Assembly (NCBI RefSeq): GCF_023073415.1
Contig: NZ_JADPJL010000036.1
Location: 1-64,000, forward strand
DNA from: Bradyrhizobium sp. 190
GTDB lineage: Bacteria; Pseudomonadota; Alphaproteobacteria; Rhizobiales; Xanthobacteraceae
Direction: 5' to 3'
Length of the DNA stretch: 64,000 bases
A program made the position numbers and the translations under genes. Shown here piece by piece: positions 25,450 to 33,843 of the stretch (positions are counted from its first letter, which is position 1; each line of letters starts with the position of its first letter). The notes beneath the pieces are model-generated. The model saw only the letters and a list, made by a program, of their open reading frames with translations. It had not been told where the DNA came from and searched no databases.

Positions 25450-26280
25450 GGTCTGTTGAGATTCAGGATTCACAGATTGGAATGTCCGTGATTCAAGCTC
25501 CGAAAGGAGCTTGGCATGCACCGATTCGTTTTGACGGACGCCCAGTGGGCGAAGATGGAGTCGCTTTGTTTGGGCAAGGCCACGAACCCCGGCCGCACAG
25601 GGGGTGACAACCGTTTGTTTCTCGAAGCTGTGCTTTGGATCGCGCGCACGGGCAGCCCATGGAGGGATCTGCCGCCGACGTTCGGCAACTGGAATACGGT
25701 GTTCAAGCGCTATCGTGATTGGGTGAAGGCCGGCGTTTTCAAGCGGATTTTCGATGCTGTATCGGATGATCCAGACATGGAGTTTGCGATGGTCGACGCG
25801 ACAATCGTCAAAGTTCATCGTCACGCGCAGGGAGCAAAAGGGGGACCAAAAATCAGGCCATCGGCAAATCGAAGGGCGGCTGGACCACCAAAATCCTCGC
25901 GCTGACCGACGCGCTTGGGAACTTGGTGCGGTTCATCCTGCTCCCTGGCCATCGCTTTGACACAGTCGGCGTCGCGCCTCTGATCAAAGACATCGAATTC
26001 GGCGGCTTGATCGCCGACAAGGCTTTTGATTCCAACTGGATCATCGAAGACCTGAACGCACGCAAGGCCAAGATCGTCATCTCGCAGCATCAAAGGCGCG
26101 CCCAGCCTCTCAACATCGACAAGGACATTTACAAATGGCGCCACCTGATCGAGAATTTCTTCGGCAAGCTGAAGGAATTCAAACGCATAGCGATGCGATG
26201 CGACAAGACAGACGGCAGCTTCGAAGCGATGATCTACCTCGCTACCGCCGTCATCCATTCCAGGTGAATCTCAACAGACC
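25450..26280 (+). mobile_element. IS5-family (IS427-like) insertion sequence
   Basis: An 831-bp element bounded by perfect 16-bp inverted repeats GGTCTGTTGAGATTCA (25450-25465) and its complement (26265-26280). Both sides carry CTAG (25446-25449 and 26281-26284), the usual YTAR-type target duplication of the IS427 group. Confidence 0.93.
25516..26267 (+). CDS. IS5-family transposase in two overlapping frames
   Basis: The first frame (25516-25905) has LTDAQWAKMESLCLG, GNRLFLEAVLWIARTGSPWR-type sequence and ends after VDATIVKVHRHAQGAKGG. The second (from about 25845) continues NQAIGKSKGGWTTKILALTD, then LIADKAFDSNW and KWRHLIENFFGKLKEFKRIA to 26267. The change is at AAAAGGGGGACCAAAAA, a run typical of the programmed frameshift joining OrfA and OrfB in IS427-group elements, so the copy may be active. 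Catalytic D, D and E are all present. Confidence 0.85.
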
Positions 26281-26332
26281 CTAGGCTGCGGGATCTGGCG
26301 CAGACCAGATGGGAGATGTGCGCGCATTGAGA

Positions 26333-26355
26333 GCCCGCCGGTCGGACCGGCGGGC
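26333..26355 (-). terminator. Hairpin after the cold-shock gene
   Basis: GCCCGCCGGTC and GACCGGCGGGC form an 11-bp stem just beyond the minus-strand stop at 26362. No strong T-run follows on the minus strand. Confidence 0.55.
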
Positions 26356-26361
26356 TTGAAC

Positions 26362-26565
26362 TCATCCGACCCTTAGATTTTCCGCAGACGTTTTGCCCCG
26401 GGTGCTCATTTCTTCGTAGCTCACCTTGGCGCCCTCATTAAGGTTGCTCAGGCCCGCTTTTTCAACGGCCGAGATGTGCACGAAGACATCCTTGCCGCCG
26501 TTGTCAGGTTGAATAAACCCATATCCCTTAGTCGCGTTGAACCACTTTACCGTACCTGTCGCCAC
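26362..26565 (-). CDS. CspA-family cold-shock protein
   Basis: A 67-residue OB-fold RNA chaperone. RNP1 KGYGFIQP and RNP2 DVFVHISAV are both complete, preceded by GTVKWFNATKG. Translation probably starts at the GTG at 26565, with GGGAGAA about 8 bases upstream; the open frame further upstream has no coding look. Downstream hairpin at 26333-26355. Single-gene transcript. Confidence 0.93.
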   Translation of the reverse strand: MATGTVKWFNATKGYGFIQPDNGGKDVFVHISAVEKAGLSNLNEGAKVSYEEMSTRGKTSAENLRVG

Positions 26566-26631
26566 TATCCGTTCTCCCGTGAAGTAAGAGCCGCATCCTA
26601 CAGCGGTAACGCAATCCCCGGCAAGGCAAAC

Positions 26632-26653
26632 CCCGCCGGCGTGAACCGGCGGG
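26632..26653 (+). terminator. Hairpin with T-rich tail
   Basis: CCCGCCGG-CGTGAA-CCGGCGGG followed by CTTGTTT on the plus strand. It shares its arm sequence with the hairpin at 26333-26355, so both may be copies of the same element. Confidence 0.45.
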
Positions 26654-26655
26654 CT

Positions 26656-27050
26656 TGTTTCCTTCAACCCAGGCCCGCCTGATGGAAGTCTTGCGGACCG
26701 ACTTGCTCGGTCAGGCCGTCATAGTCGCCGATTCCGGACTCCGCATAGTCTTGCTCAGCGTCGGGCCGGCCACCCGCAGCCCATTGCTTGAGTTGTCATA
26801 CTGGTCGAGCCAGCCACTCGTCGTCGGCTCTGTCAAAAAAGCGATTCCTATCGCTGAGTTCGGCTCCGCGCGGTCTCCAACATTGCCGTTGTGGGGGAAT
26901 CGGCCGCTTGAACGATCCGGATGATCCGGCACGCAATTCGAGGAATCGATCGAAAGGTCCGCGCGAGATGCACGGACAATCCTGGTGAAATAAAAGATTG
27001 CGACCTGACAGTTCTTCTTAACGGAGCGCATGATCATGAAATAATGCCCG
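26656..27050. other. No supportable gene
   Basis: Open frames on both strands (26655-26924 plus, 26711-27037 minus) overlap and give no recognisable protein. Confidence 0.35.
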
Positions 27051-27500
27051 TTAATCCGGATGAATCATGATGTCCATGGTATCGTCACTATCCTCGAACG
27101 GATCGGGAAACCGATTTTCCTCTACCAGCTTCACACCGCACAGGCAGACGTCGCCGCCGATCACGGCTAGCGCGACCGGCTCAAGGGCTTTCCTATTGCA
27201 GGGGCCATCGATGCAAAACCCGCTGCCGATCTCGAAAGTCGCCCCGTGCCGGCCACATCTGAGAAAGGAGCGGTCCGGCGAGAAAAACTTGCCGGAGCCG
27301 ATGTTGAGCCAGACGCCGTCATGCGGGCAGCAGTTGACATAACCGAGATAGTCGTTGCCGAAGGTCCGCACCACGACAATCGGAAACGGCCGGCTCTCGC
27401 CGCTGTCATCGATCCGCGACAGGCTGAAACCCTTAGCGTCACCCCGCTCGATGGCCTCGGCGGGACAGACGGCGAAGACCACGATCTCTTGGCTGGCCAT
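27051..27500 (-). CDS. Rieske [2Fe-2S] domain protein, nif-associated
   Basis: About 149 residues. The Rieske motif is C58-P-H60 and C82-G-R-H85, so all four cluster ligands are present. It is the shape of soluble Rieske-type ferredoxins that carry electrons to oxygenases or other redox partners, and a paralogue is at 37853-38266. I prefer the start MASQEIVVF at 27500; MTKESIRDM at 27524 is possible. It lies left of the DegT-type operon and may be the last gene of the nifB transcription unit or have its own promoter. Confidence 0.85.
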   Translation of the reverse strand: MASQEIVVFAVCPAEAIERGDAKGFSLSRIDDSGESRPFPIVVVRTFGNDYLGYVNCCPHDGVWLNIGSGKFFSPDRSFLRCGRHGATFEIGSGFCIDGPCNRKALEPVALAVIGGDVCLCGVKLVEENRFPDPFEDSDDTMDIMIHPD

Positions 27501-27860
27501 ATCGCGGATACTTTCTTTGGTCATGCTATCGTCGCGAATGTATGGATTGCGACCCGGGTCAGCCGAGACACGCCGTGATCATTAGATAGCGGCCGATAGG
27601 AATCGCCTGCGCTTTCGCTGACAAAATCATGCCGATGGTACGGCAACAGCTCTGCCGGGCTCCGGCCGGAAGCTCGACCACTCCCGTTCGAAGAACAATG
27701 ATTTGTTAGGGATCCTTGTGCCTTCCCACCCGCTAAGCTCAAGCTTGAAAAAACCCGAGCCGAAGCCCCAAGAGCTCAATGATCATGTTTCCTGATCCGA
27801 GCACCTTGCAGGGCCGGCGTGCCGAAACTTAGAGCCAACGTCCACGATCGTTGAGCTTTC
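27501..27860. other. Intergenic, weak sigma-54-like site only
   Basis: The minus strand at 27642-27657 reads CGGCAGAGCTGTTGCC, with GG and GC at sigma-54 spacing but a poor -24 box. No TGT-N10-ACA site found nearby. No gene. Confidence 0.25.
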
Positions 27861-28043
27861 TCATTCTCTTTGCGCGGGTTCCCTTGCGGCCTTGCTGGAC
27901 CAAGAATGGCAGGAGTCCGAATTTGGCCTGTCCTTGCATGACTGTTGAAGGGCAATCTCGGGGCCCAGCGCCGCCGCCAAGAGTGACGTGGCCTTAATAA
28001 CCTCGATCATTTTGCCATACGGCAAGATTCTGACTTTCGACAT
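27861..28043 (-). pseudogene. 2Fe-2S ferredoxin N-terminal remnant
   Basis: Reads MSKVRILPYGKMIEVIKATS then LLAAALGPEIALQQSCKDRP, the first beta strands and helix of plant-type/adrenodoxin-like [2Fe-2S] ferredoxins (KVTFLPxGxxVEVxxGTSLLxAA). Only one or two of the four cluster cysteines are recognisable and the C-terminal half is missing. Lies between the Rieske and DegT genes in the nif region. SD GGAGGAGC precedes the start. Confidence 0.5.
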
Positions 28044-28081
28044 TCGCTCCTCCTTTTGGGCGTAATGAGGGCGCCGGGGCT

Positions 28082-29278
28082 CTAATAGATGGCTGCGCCC
28101 GCGCCGATATTGATGGACGCGTCCTTCATCGTCTCCACAATGAACTCGATCTGGTTGTCGGTGAGATGGGTGTGAAACGGCAGCGCCACGGCACGATCGG
28201 CGATCTTTTCCGTGACCAGTAAATCGCCATATCGATAGCCAATCTCAAAATAGTGACGCTGCAAATGCATCGGATGGCAATAGGCGGCGGCCTCGACATG
28301 CTCAATGCGCAGATCATCGACAATGGCGTCACGGCTGGAGCGCGTGAAGCGCGTTCCAAGATGGACGAGATAGAGGAACCAGTTCACCTCGGTCACATCG
28401 GGACCGATATAGGGCGGCTTGATGCCCTCGAATGATTGGATATGTGCATTGTAGAGCTGCTCGATGAGCCGGCGCCGCTCCAGGATTTCATCGAGGCGCT
28501 TCAGCTGCGCAAGGCCCAACGCGGCTGTAAGATCGCTCATGCCGGCCTGGTAAGGCGCTGCGCTACTGACGACGACGGAGGAGCGGTTATCCAGCCGATG
28601 CGCGCGATGGCGAAGCAAGCCAACGGCAATGTCGATATCGTCGGTCACCACCATGCCGCCCTCGCCGCAGGTCAGGGCCAGAGGCTGGGCAAAGTCGAAC
28701 ACGGCGATATCGCCAAAGCGGCCGACGAGTTCGCCCTTGTATCTCGATCCGATCGCCTCGGTGGAATCCTCCAGTAGCATCAGCTGATGGCGCTGCGCGA
28801 TCGCGCGCAGCTCCGACCATGGCGCCGGATGGCCATTGGGATTGCCGGCAACAATCGCCCGTGTGTTGGCCGTGATCCGCTCTTCGACCTTCGCCGGAAC
28901 CAATGCTCCCGACCAATAGTCGACGTCGGCAAATACGGTGCGCGCGCCCGTGAGACTGATAGCATGCACCGTCTCGCGAAACGAATACGGTGAGGCGATC
29001 ACATCCTGCCCCGGCCCGATGCCGAGGGCCTTTAGCGCAAGCAGAAGCCCGATGGTGCCGCTCGGGACGGCAACGGCATATTTCCGGCCGAGATAGGCGG
29101 CAAAGGCTTTCTCGAAGGTCTCAGTCACCGGTCCGTTCGAGACCCGCGGCGAACACAGCAGCGTTTCCACGGCAGAGAGCTCGGCGAAGGTGACATCCGG
29201 ATCGGACATCCGAATGAAAGATACGTCCGCGTTGACCGCGTTCGCATCGTGATCCTTTGCGAGAGCAACGCTAGTCAT
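28082..29278 (-). CDS. DegT/DnrJ/EryC1/StrS-family protein lacking the PLP lysine
   Basis: 398 residues with the fold of sugar aminotransferases: VAVPSGTIGLLLALKALGIG (cofactor phosphate loop), LLEDSTEAIGSRY with D171, and FDFAQPLALTCGEGGMVVTD. In active members the last segment has lysine five residues before GEGG (ArnB: KNITCAEGG). Here L200 replaces it, so no Schiff base with PLP is possible in the usual way. The start ATG 29278 follows AAGGAG. Probably the distal gene of the nifB operon, next to DUF6129 and DUF3024 genes. It may be a regulatory or structural protein or use a different chemistry. Function in nitrogen fixation is unknown. Confidence 0.85.
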   Translation of the reverse strand: MTSVALAKDHDANAVNADVSFIRMSDPDVTFAELSAVETLLCSPRVSNGPVTETFEKAFAAYLGRKYAVAVPSGTIGLLLALKALGIGPGQDVIASPYSFRETVHAISLTGARTVFADVDYWSGALVPAKVEERITANTRAIVAGNPNGHPAPWSELRAIAQRHQLMLLEDSTEAIGSRYKGELVGRFGDIAVFDFAQPLALTCGEGGMVVTDDIDIAVGLLRHRAHRLDNRSSVVVSSAAPYQAGMSDLTAALGLAQLKRLDEILERRRLIEQLYNAHIQSFEGIKPPYIGPDVTEVNWFLYLVHLGTRFTRSSRDAIVDDLRIEHVEAAAYCHPMHLQRHYFEIGYRYGDLLVTEKIADRAVALPFHTHLTDNQIEFIVETMKDASINIGAGAAIY

Positions 29279-29280
29279 CG

Positions 29281-29544
29281 TCAAGTACTCCTTGCCGCCA
29301 GCACGATGCCAGTCGCGCGCGCTGGATCGGCGGTGATCTGCACACAATGAGCGGAGCCATCGATCAGATGCAGGTCGAATCGTGGAAAACTGCGGAACGG
29401 TGGCTCCGTCATGTCGGACGCGTCACAGCGCGTGCAGGCGAGCTGTGGAAAGCGGCGCCGCACCTCGGCGAACGCGCTTGCATCGGCATCAGCTGCCGCA
29501 AGCAGCCGTTCGATTTCGATAAGTTCGTCGGTGCCGAGCGCCAT
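29281..29544 (-). CDS. DUF6129-like nif-associated protein, 87 aa
   Basis: Starts MALGTDELIEIERLLAAADA and ends HCVQITADPARATGIVLAAR, including FPQLACTRCDASDM. This matches small proteins found only in nif clusters (DUF6129), with RxxFP, a CxxCDxxD segment and ADPAxATGIVLA. Role unknown, possibly in nitrogenase maturation. The stop is two bases before the DegT-family start, so they are co-translated. Confidence 0.72.
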   Translation of the reverse strand: MALGTDELIEIERLLAAADADASAFAEVRRRFPQLACTRCDASDMTEPPFRSFPRFDLHLIDGSAHCVQITADPARATGIVLAARST

Positions 29545-29578
29545 CGCGACTCCTATATGATTAGTTCCAAAAGCAACG

Positions 29579-29938
29579 TTATTGCCAGAACACCCGCTCC
29601 GGATCTGTGTTCAATTCGTCGATCGCTGCGGTCAGCCGCTGGTAGATGCTGTAAAACTCCCAGAGCCCCCGCGCGTGATCTTTACGAAACAGCTTCCATG
29701 TCGCGCTCCTCGAGTCATGATGGATCAGCGCTACTTCAATCAAGCCGCCATCTTTGTCGATATTGCCCGAGCAGCAGGGACTCTCGATGAGATAGCCACT
29801 CCGTACCGGTTTCACATTCGGCGAGACATAACGATAGCGTTTGCGCGAGCTCAAGCCACGCTCGATCCGCTTGCGATCGAGCTCGTTCGGATGAGCGATA
29901 AGTCCGTTCACTACCTTTCTCATCACCGCGGCGTTCAT
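29579..29938 (-). CDS. DUF3024 nif-associated protein, 119 aa
   Basis: Begins MNAAVMRKVVNGLIAHPNEL and includes RKRYRYVSPNVKPV, CCSGNIDKDGGLIEVALI and FRKDHARGLWEFYSIYQ. These are features of DUF3024, a small domain frequent near nif genes in alphaproteobacteria. Start at 29938. It follows nifZ by 13 bases. No known function. Confidence 0.75.
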   Translation of the reverse strand: MNAAVMRKVVNGLIAHPNELDRKRIERGLSSRKRYRYVSPNVKPVRSGYLIESPCCSGNIDKDGGLIEVALIHHDSRSATWKLFRKDHARGLWEFYSIYQRLTAAIDELNTDPERVFWQ

Positions 29939-29951
29939 CGCGAAAGCCCCC

Positions 29952-30191
29952 TCAAAGCATTGTGATCTCTTCTTCAAGACAACCGACGACCAGCCGCTCA
30001 CCAAACTCGACAACATAAATCGGCAAGTTCGCTTCGGTTTGCATGCCGACCTTCACGATCTCGCCGATGCCGCCGGCGCCCACCAAGAGCCCGTTAGCCG
30101 GCGCATCGGGAAAGGAGCCATCGTTAACAAGGTCGACAGCGGCTTTAACTCGCTGGCCCCATTGATATTTCGGGAGGCGCGGCTCGATCAT
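29952..30191 (-). CDS. nifZ: NifZ-domain protein, 79 aa
   Basis: Short NifZ-type beta-barrel protein: PKYQWGQRVKAAVDLVNDGS, GGIGEIVKVGMQTEANLPIY and VVEFGERLVVGCLEEE. NifZ aids maturation of the MoFe-protein P-clusters. It overlaps the preceding NifZ gene by ATGA (30188-30191), giving two tandem NifZ-like genes rather than one. Confidence 0.85.
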   Translation of the reverse strand: MIEPRLPKYQWGQRVKAAVDLVNDGSFPDAPANGLLVGAGGIGEIVKVGMQTEANLPIYVVEFGERLVVGCLEEEITML

Positions 30192-30508
30192 GACGCGATC
30201 TCTTCCGGCAACGGCAGGTCGTCGGGTTCGTCGCGCGCTTCCACCAGATCGAGCTCCTTGCGCTTCATGCCGACGCGGTGGCCGCTTTCAAGAAACTCGA
30301 CGCCATAGATATAGAATTGCTGCAGGAAAGTCCCGATGGAGACGACGTAACCCACCTCGCCTTTCTTGGCCAGGATATCGCCGATCTCCTTGCCGGCATA
30401 GGTGCCGTCGTTGCGAATGGTGCGCTTGGCCCGTACCTTTTCGCCAAGGTTGAAGAACGGTGGCCCAGTTAGCTCGACTACATCACTGTCGCGGACGATG
30501 TTGCTCAT
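30188..30508 (-). CDS. nifZ: NifZ family protein, 106 aa
   Basis: Contains FFNLGEKVRAKRTIRNDGTY, KKGEVGYVVSIGTFLQQFYI and YGVEFLESGHRVGMK, the NifZ pattern (G..V...R.I.NDGTyPG...G..l...G..G.v...G.....iY.V.F). Starts at ATG 30508 with AAGGAGGTGATA just upstream, which lies on the LRV gene's end. NifZ acts in P-cluster assembly of nitrogenase. Confidence 0.9.
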   Translation of the reverse strand: MSNIVRDSDVVELTGPPFFNLGEKVRAKRTIRNDGTYAGKEIGDILAKKGEVGYVVSIGTFLQQFYIYGVEFLESGHRVGMKRKELDLVEARDEPDDLPLPEEIAS

Positions 30509-30510
30509 TA

Positions 30511-31131
30511 TCACCTCCTTGCGGACTTGCAGGCCAGACGGCCACGCGCGACCTCCTGCACCATACTGTCCTCATTTTCGGTGAGACGTGCCAACTCAAA
30601 AGCCGCAACGCGGGTCACCACTTCCCGGCGGACACGCCAATCGGGATCGCACCGCAGAGCGGCAGGAACTTCGGCGACAGTCGCTGCGCGGCGAGCCACG
30701 ATCTGGCGGACGCAATAGTTCTGGTCAGACAGCATCGGCACCAATTCCTCACCATCGAGCAGAGTCGCGACCAGTATCTTCACCTCGCGATGCGAATCGT
30801 TGCGCAGCGTCAGGATATTGCTCTTGAGCAGTCGCCGAGCTGCATTCGCGCGCACGGCTTCTTCGGCGCCATCTAGCAGCGGTAGCAATAGAAAGAGATT
30901 GACGTGCTTGGCCGCGATGGCTCGCACCTCGAAATGCGGATGCGCAGTGTAGGCATTGGCGAGCGCGGGACTCCAGTTGAAAAAACGGTCGTTGTGCCGG
31001 GCATAATGGTCGTTGACACAGGCATGCATCAGCCGGCGGCCGCCCGTTTTCTTCAGCGACAGATGAGTGCAGGCGCTGCAATTGACCTCATGGCCCTGCC
31101 AGTAGCGGGCCTCGTCGATGTCATCCGTCAT
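30511..31131 (-). CDS. LRV-type protein with N-terminal 4Fe-4S cluster
   Basis: 206 residues. The N-terminal WQGHEVNCSACTHLSLKKTG with a following CVNDHYARH gives the four-cysteine iron-sulfur module of LRV proteins. The rest is leucine-rich-variant repeats of about 24 residues (VRANAARRLLKSN, VRQIVARRAATVAEVPAALR, VRREVVTRVA). Such proteins were first described from nif clusters of Azotobacter, function unproven. ATG 31131 overlaps the TGA of the TPR gene. Ends three bases before the NifZ start. Confidence 0.85.
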   Translation of the reverse strand: MTDDIDEARYWQGHEVNCSACTHLSLKKTGGRRLMHACVNDHYARHNDRFFNWSPALANAYTAHPHFEVRAIAAKHVNLFLLLPLLDGAEEAVRANAARRLLKSNILTLRNDSHREVKILVATLLDGEELVPMLSDQNYCVRQIVARRAATVAEVPAALRCDPDWRVRREVVTRVAAFELARLTENEDSMVQEVARGRLACKSARR

Positions 31132-31656
31132 CGTCGCCCTATCCGCTTCAGCACGTCCAGAAGGAGCCTGACACCGATCTTGTCGGTCGGGTCGAGTTCG
31201 AGCAGCTTTTTCGTGGCCACGCGCCCTTCGTCCAGATTGCCGAGGCGCATCTGCAAGTAGGCATAGCCCGTTCAGCGAAAACAGATAGAAGCGCGGCAGG
31301 ATGCTTTCGTAGCTGCCGAACGCGGCATCGGCCGCTTTGACCTGCCTCCAATCGTACGAGAGTCCGTTTTCAAGCGCGGCCTGGGTGATGTAACGCCTGG
31401 CGATCTCCAGCGCCTCCGACAATCGGCCCTTGTAGAAATAGAAACGGTGGAGGCCGATCAGGACGGCGGCGTGGCCCGGTGCCAGGGCCTGCGCTTGGTG
31501 CAGGTGCTTTTCTGCGATCGCGTCCAGGTGATAGGAGAGCCCGGCCTGCCACATATGATCCTCGGCTTCGCGCGGCAGGCCTTTGCTGAGAAGCGTGTGC
31601 GCGATCAGTGCCCTCGCGCTCCCGGAAAGCGGATTGCCTGCTACATCCAGGTCCAT
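31128..31656 (-). pseudogene. TPR protein of the nifB operon, with one frameshift
   Basis: From ATG 31656 the protein has tetratricopeptide-like helices (ALIAHTLLSKGLPREAEDHM, KHLHQAQALAPGHAAVLIGL, EALEIARRYITQAALENGLS) up to FYLFSLNG. Then one extra base in CCC at 31267-31269 puts YAYLQMRLGNLDEGRVATKK and LLELDPTDKIGVRLLLDVLK in the next frame. That frame ends exactly in ATGA overlap with the LRV gene, so the ancestral gene is clear. A sequencing error is possible. Start overlaps hesB by 16 bases. Confidence 0.72.
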
Positions 31657-31991
31657 CGGCAGCTTTCCTCTTCGATTGGGCGGCCTTTGTGGCCTTGCTC
31701 GAGCAGCACACCTGCTTCGGGGAAGATCAGACCGGTCTGCGCAGCGGTATCGGTTGAGACAATCGTCACACCGCCGACTAGCGGCCTGCCCCCGGCATAG
31801 AGAGAGTTTAGGTCGTTGCGTTCGCCGACTTGCTCACCGGACTCCGGTGCCCGCGCAACACGGATATCGGCCGACAATCCCGAGCAACCGCAGGCCGTAA
31901 CGGCGAGCCGGAAGCCGGTTTCAGCGGCGCCATGGGCGCGCACCTCAAAACTCATGAATTTTTCCGCAGCCGGCGTCAGCGTGGAATTCAC
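31641..31991 (-). CDS. HesB/IscA-family Fe-S assembly protein, nif type
   Basis: A 116-residue A-type carrier: LTPAAEKFMSFEV start, LAVTACGCSGLSADIR containing the early cysteines, and VSTDTAAQTGL near the C-terminus. A-type proteins take Fe-S clusters from scaffold to apo-target. It is between fdxN and the TPR gene in the nifB operon. The C-terminal CxC of classical IscA is not obvious, so it belongs to the divergent nif HesB-like group. Start at 31991 follows AAGGGA. Confidence 0.82.
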   Translation of the reverse strand: MNSTLTPAAEKFMSFEVRAHGAAETGFRLAVTACGCSGLSADIRVARAPESGEQVGERNDLNSLYAGGRPLVGGVTIVSTDTAAQTGLIFPEAGVLLEQGHKGRPIEEESCRWTWM

Positions 31992-32005
31992 GATCCCTTA
32001 CTCCC

Positions 32006-32230
32006 TTATGCCCGCGCCTGATAGCGCGGCAATGAGGGATCGAGCACACAGGTATTGTCGACCGGACAGACCGCCACGCATTGCGGCTCGTCGAAATGGC
32101 CGATGCATTCGGTGCATTTCTTAGGCTCAATCACGAACGTCCCGCCCTTCTCCGAGATTGCAACATTCGGGCATTCGAGTTCGCAAGCCGAGCAGCCCGT
32201 GCATTGTGAGGCGATGATCTTGAACGGCAT
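32006..32230 (-). CDS. fdxN: 2[4Fe-4S] ferredoxin FdxN (FrxA)
   Basis: 74 residues with two four-cysteine sets: C10xxC13xxC16xxxC20 in CTGCSACELECP, and CTECIGHFDEPQCVAVCP with the longer insertion typical of nif bacterial ferredoxins. It lies 10 bases after nifB and in rhizobia is thought to supply electrons for NifB or nitrogenase-linked reactions. Expressed with nifB from the sigma-54 promoter at 33844-33859. Confidence 0.93.
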   Translation of the reverse strand: MPFKIIASQCTGCSACELECPNVAISEKGGTFVIEPKKCTECIGHFDEPQCVAVCPVDNTCVLDPSLPRYQARA

Positions 32231-32240
32231 CGATATGTCC

Positions 32241-33803
32241 TTACGCCGCCGAAATCAGCGCGCCCTGCCGAATCGCCGCGTTGCCGCGTTCGACATGCTG
32301 GATCTCACCGCTTTGCACCTTGTCGAGATAACGCTTGAACCAGGCGATCGCTGATTTCTCGATGAACTCGTGCGCGTATTGATCAAGTGGCTCGATGCCG
32401 GCCTTGATCAGCTCGCTCTTGGGGCACCCGCCGATCTTGGCCACGAACACCGCATGGCAGTCATCGATGGCGCGGATGATGGTCGCAAGGCTGCCCTCCT
32501 CAGCATAACCGCCCTGGCAGTAGGGATCGGCGCGACGGTGGCCGACGAATTTGGCGCCCGATGTCGAGAGTTCGTACACCTGGAACTCCTTGGCATGTCC
32601 AAAATGCTCGTTGATCAGGCCCGAGCCCTTGGTTGCTACCGCGACCAGGAGATTGATATCACTCGTCTCGCCCGCGAGGTCGGCCAGTTTCTGCTGTTTG
32701 GCCGCTACCTTGGCCACGCGCTCCTCCTCAACTTTGGCCTGATAGGCTTTACGCGTCTCGAGGTCGTACTTGACATCCATCGCCATGATCTTCTCCGTGG
32801 TGAACTCCGCGCCGCGATCCTCGCCGAGCAGGCCGACAGCATCGGCGCGACACTGCCGGCAATGCCGCATCATGTTCATCTCGCCTTCACAAGCGTCCTG
32901 CAGCGCCTTCAATTCCTGCACCGCCGGGCCGCGCTGACCGTTGAGACCGAACACGGTGCCGTGCTGGGGCGCGGAGATCAGCGGCATGATGTTGTGCAGG
33001 AACGCGCCGCGCGACTTGACGGCCTTGTTAACGTCGACCAGGTGCTGGTCGTTGATGCCCGGGATCATGACCGAATTGATCTTGCACAAGATCTCGCGCT
33101 CCGCGAGCATCTCAAGGCCTTGCAGCTGTCGATTGATCAGCATCTTTGCGGCTTTGACGCCGGTGTAGCGCCTGTGGCCATAGAAAATCCACGGATAGAT
33201 CTTGGCACCTATTTCGGGATCGATCATGTTGATGGTGATGGTGACGTGGTCGACGTTCAAGCGGGCGATGGTGTCGACGTGATCGGGCAAGGCCAGCCCG
33301 TTGGTCGACAGGCACAGCTTGATGTCCGGCGCGGCTTTGGCTACCAGCTCGAACGTCTTGAATGTTTTTTCCGGATTGGCCAGGGGATCGCCGGGGCCCG
33401 CGATGCCAAGCACGGTCATCTGCGGAATAGTGGAAGCAACGGCGAGCACTTTCTTCGCCGCCTGCTCAGGGGTGAGCTTCTCACTTACCACACCCGGGCG
33501 CGATTCATTGGCGCAGTCATATTTGCGATTGCAGTAATTGCACTGGATATTGCACGCCGGCGCGACCGCGACATGCATGCGGGCGTAATGGTGATGCGCC
33601 TCTTCGCTGTAGCAGGGATGGTTCTTCACCTTTTCCCAGATCGCCTGTGGCAGATCGCCTTGGCGGGCCTGCGATCCGCAGCTCGCCTTGTCCCTGCCGC
33701 CAAAGGTGCCGCAGCCCTTATGCCGGGTGTGGGCTTGCTTGATCTCGCCGAGACCAGCGGCGCCGCCAAAAGAGCTTGCCTCATTACATTCCGACACATC
33801 CAT
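32241..33803 (-). CDS. nifB: NifB, radical SAM FeMo-cofactor precursor synthase
   Basis: 520 residues. Radical SAM motif CNIQCNYC with C84, C88, C91 binds the 4Fe-4S cluster for S-adenosylmethionine cleavage; further cysteines (C31, C42, C64 region) serve the K clusters. The C-terminal part (from about 395, DINLLVAVATKGSGLINEHF) is a NifX/NafY-like domain that binds the product NifB-co. NifB builds the 8Fe core passed to NifEN. Preceded by a sigma-54 promoter and a NifA site, followed directly by fdxN. Confidence 0.97.
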   Translation of the reverse strand: MDVSECNEASSFGGAAGLGEIKQAHTRHKGCGTFGGRDKASCGSQARQGDLPQAIWEKVKNHPCYSEEAHHHYARMHVAVAPACNIQCNYCNRKYDCANESRPGVVSEKLTPEQAAKKVLAVASTIPQMTVLGIAGPGDPLANPEKTFKTFELVAKAAPDIKLCLSTNGLALPDHVDTIARLNVDHVTITINMIDPEIGAKIYPWIFYGHRRYTGVKAAKMLINRQLQGLEMLAEREILCKINSVMIPGINDQHLVDVNKAVKSRGAFLHNIMPLISAPQHGTVFGLNGQRGPAVQELKALQDACEGEMNMMRHCRQCRADAVGLLGEDRGAEFTTEKIMAMDVKYDLETRKAYQAKVEEERVAKVAAKQQKLADLAGETSDINLLVAVATKGSGLINEHFGHAKEFQVYELSTSGAKFVGHRRADPYCQGGYAEEGSLATIIRAIDDCHAVFVAKIGGCPKSELIKAGIEPLDQYAHEFIEKSAIAWFKRYLDKVQSGEIQHVERGNAAIRQGALISAA

Positions 33804-33843
33804 TTGCCATTCTCTCTGCAGGCGGAAACTTCAATTGAGAGTT

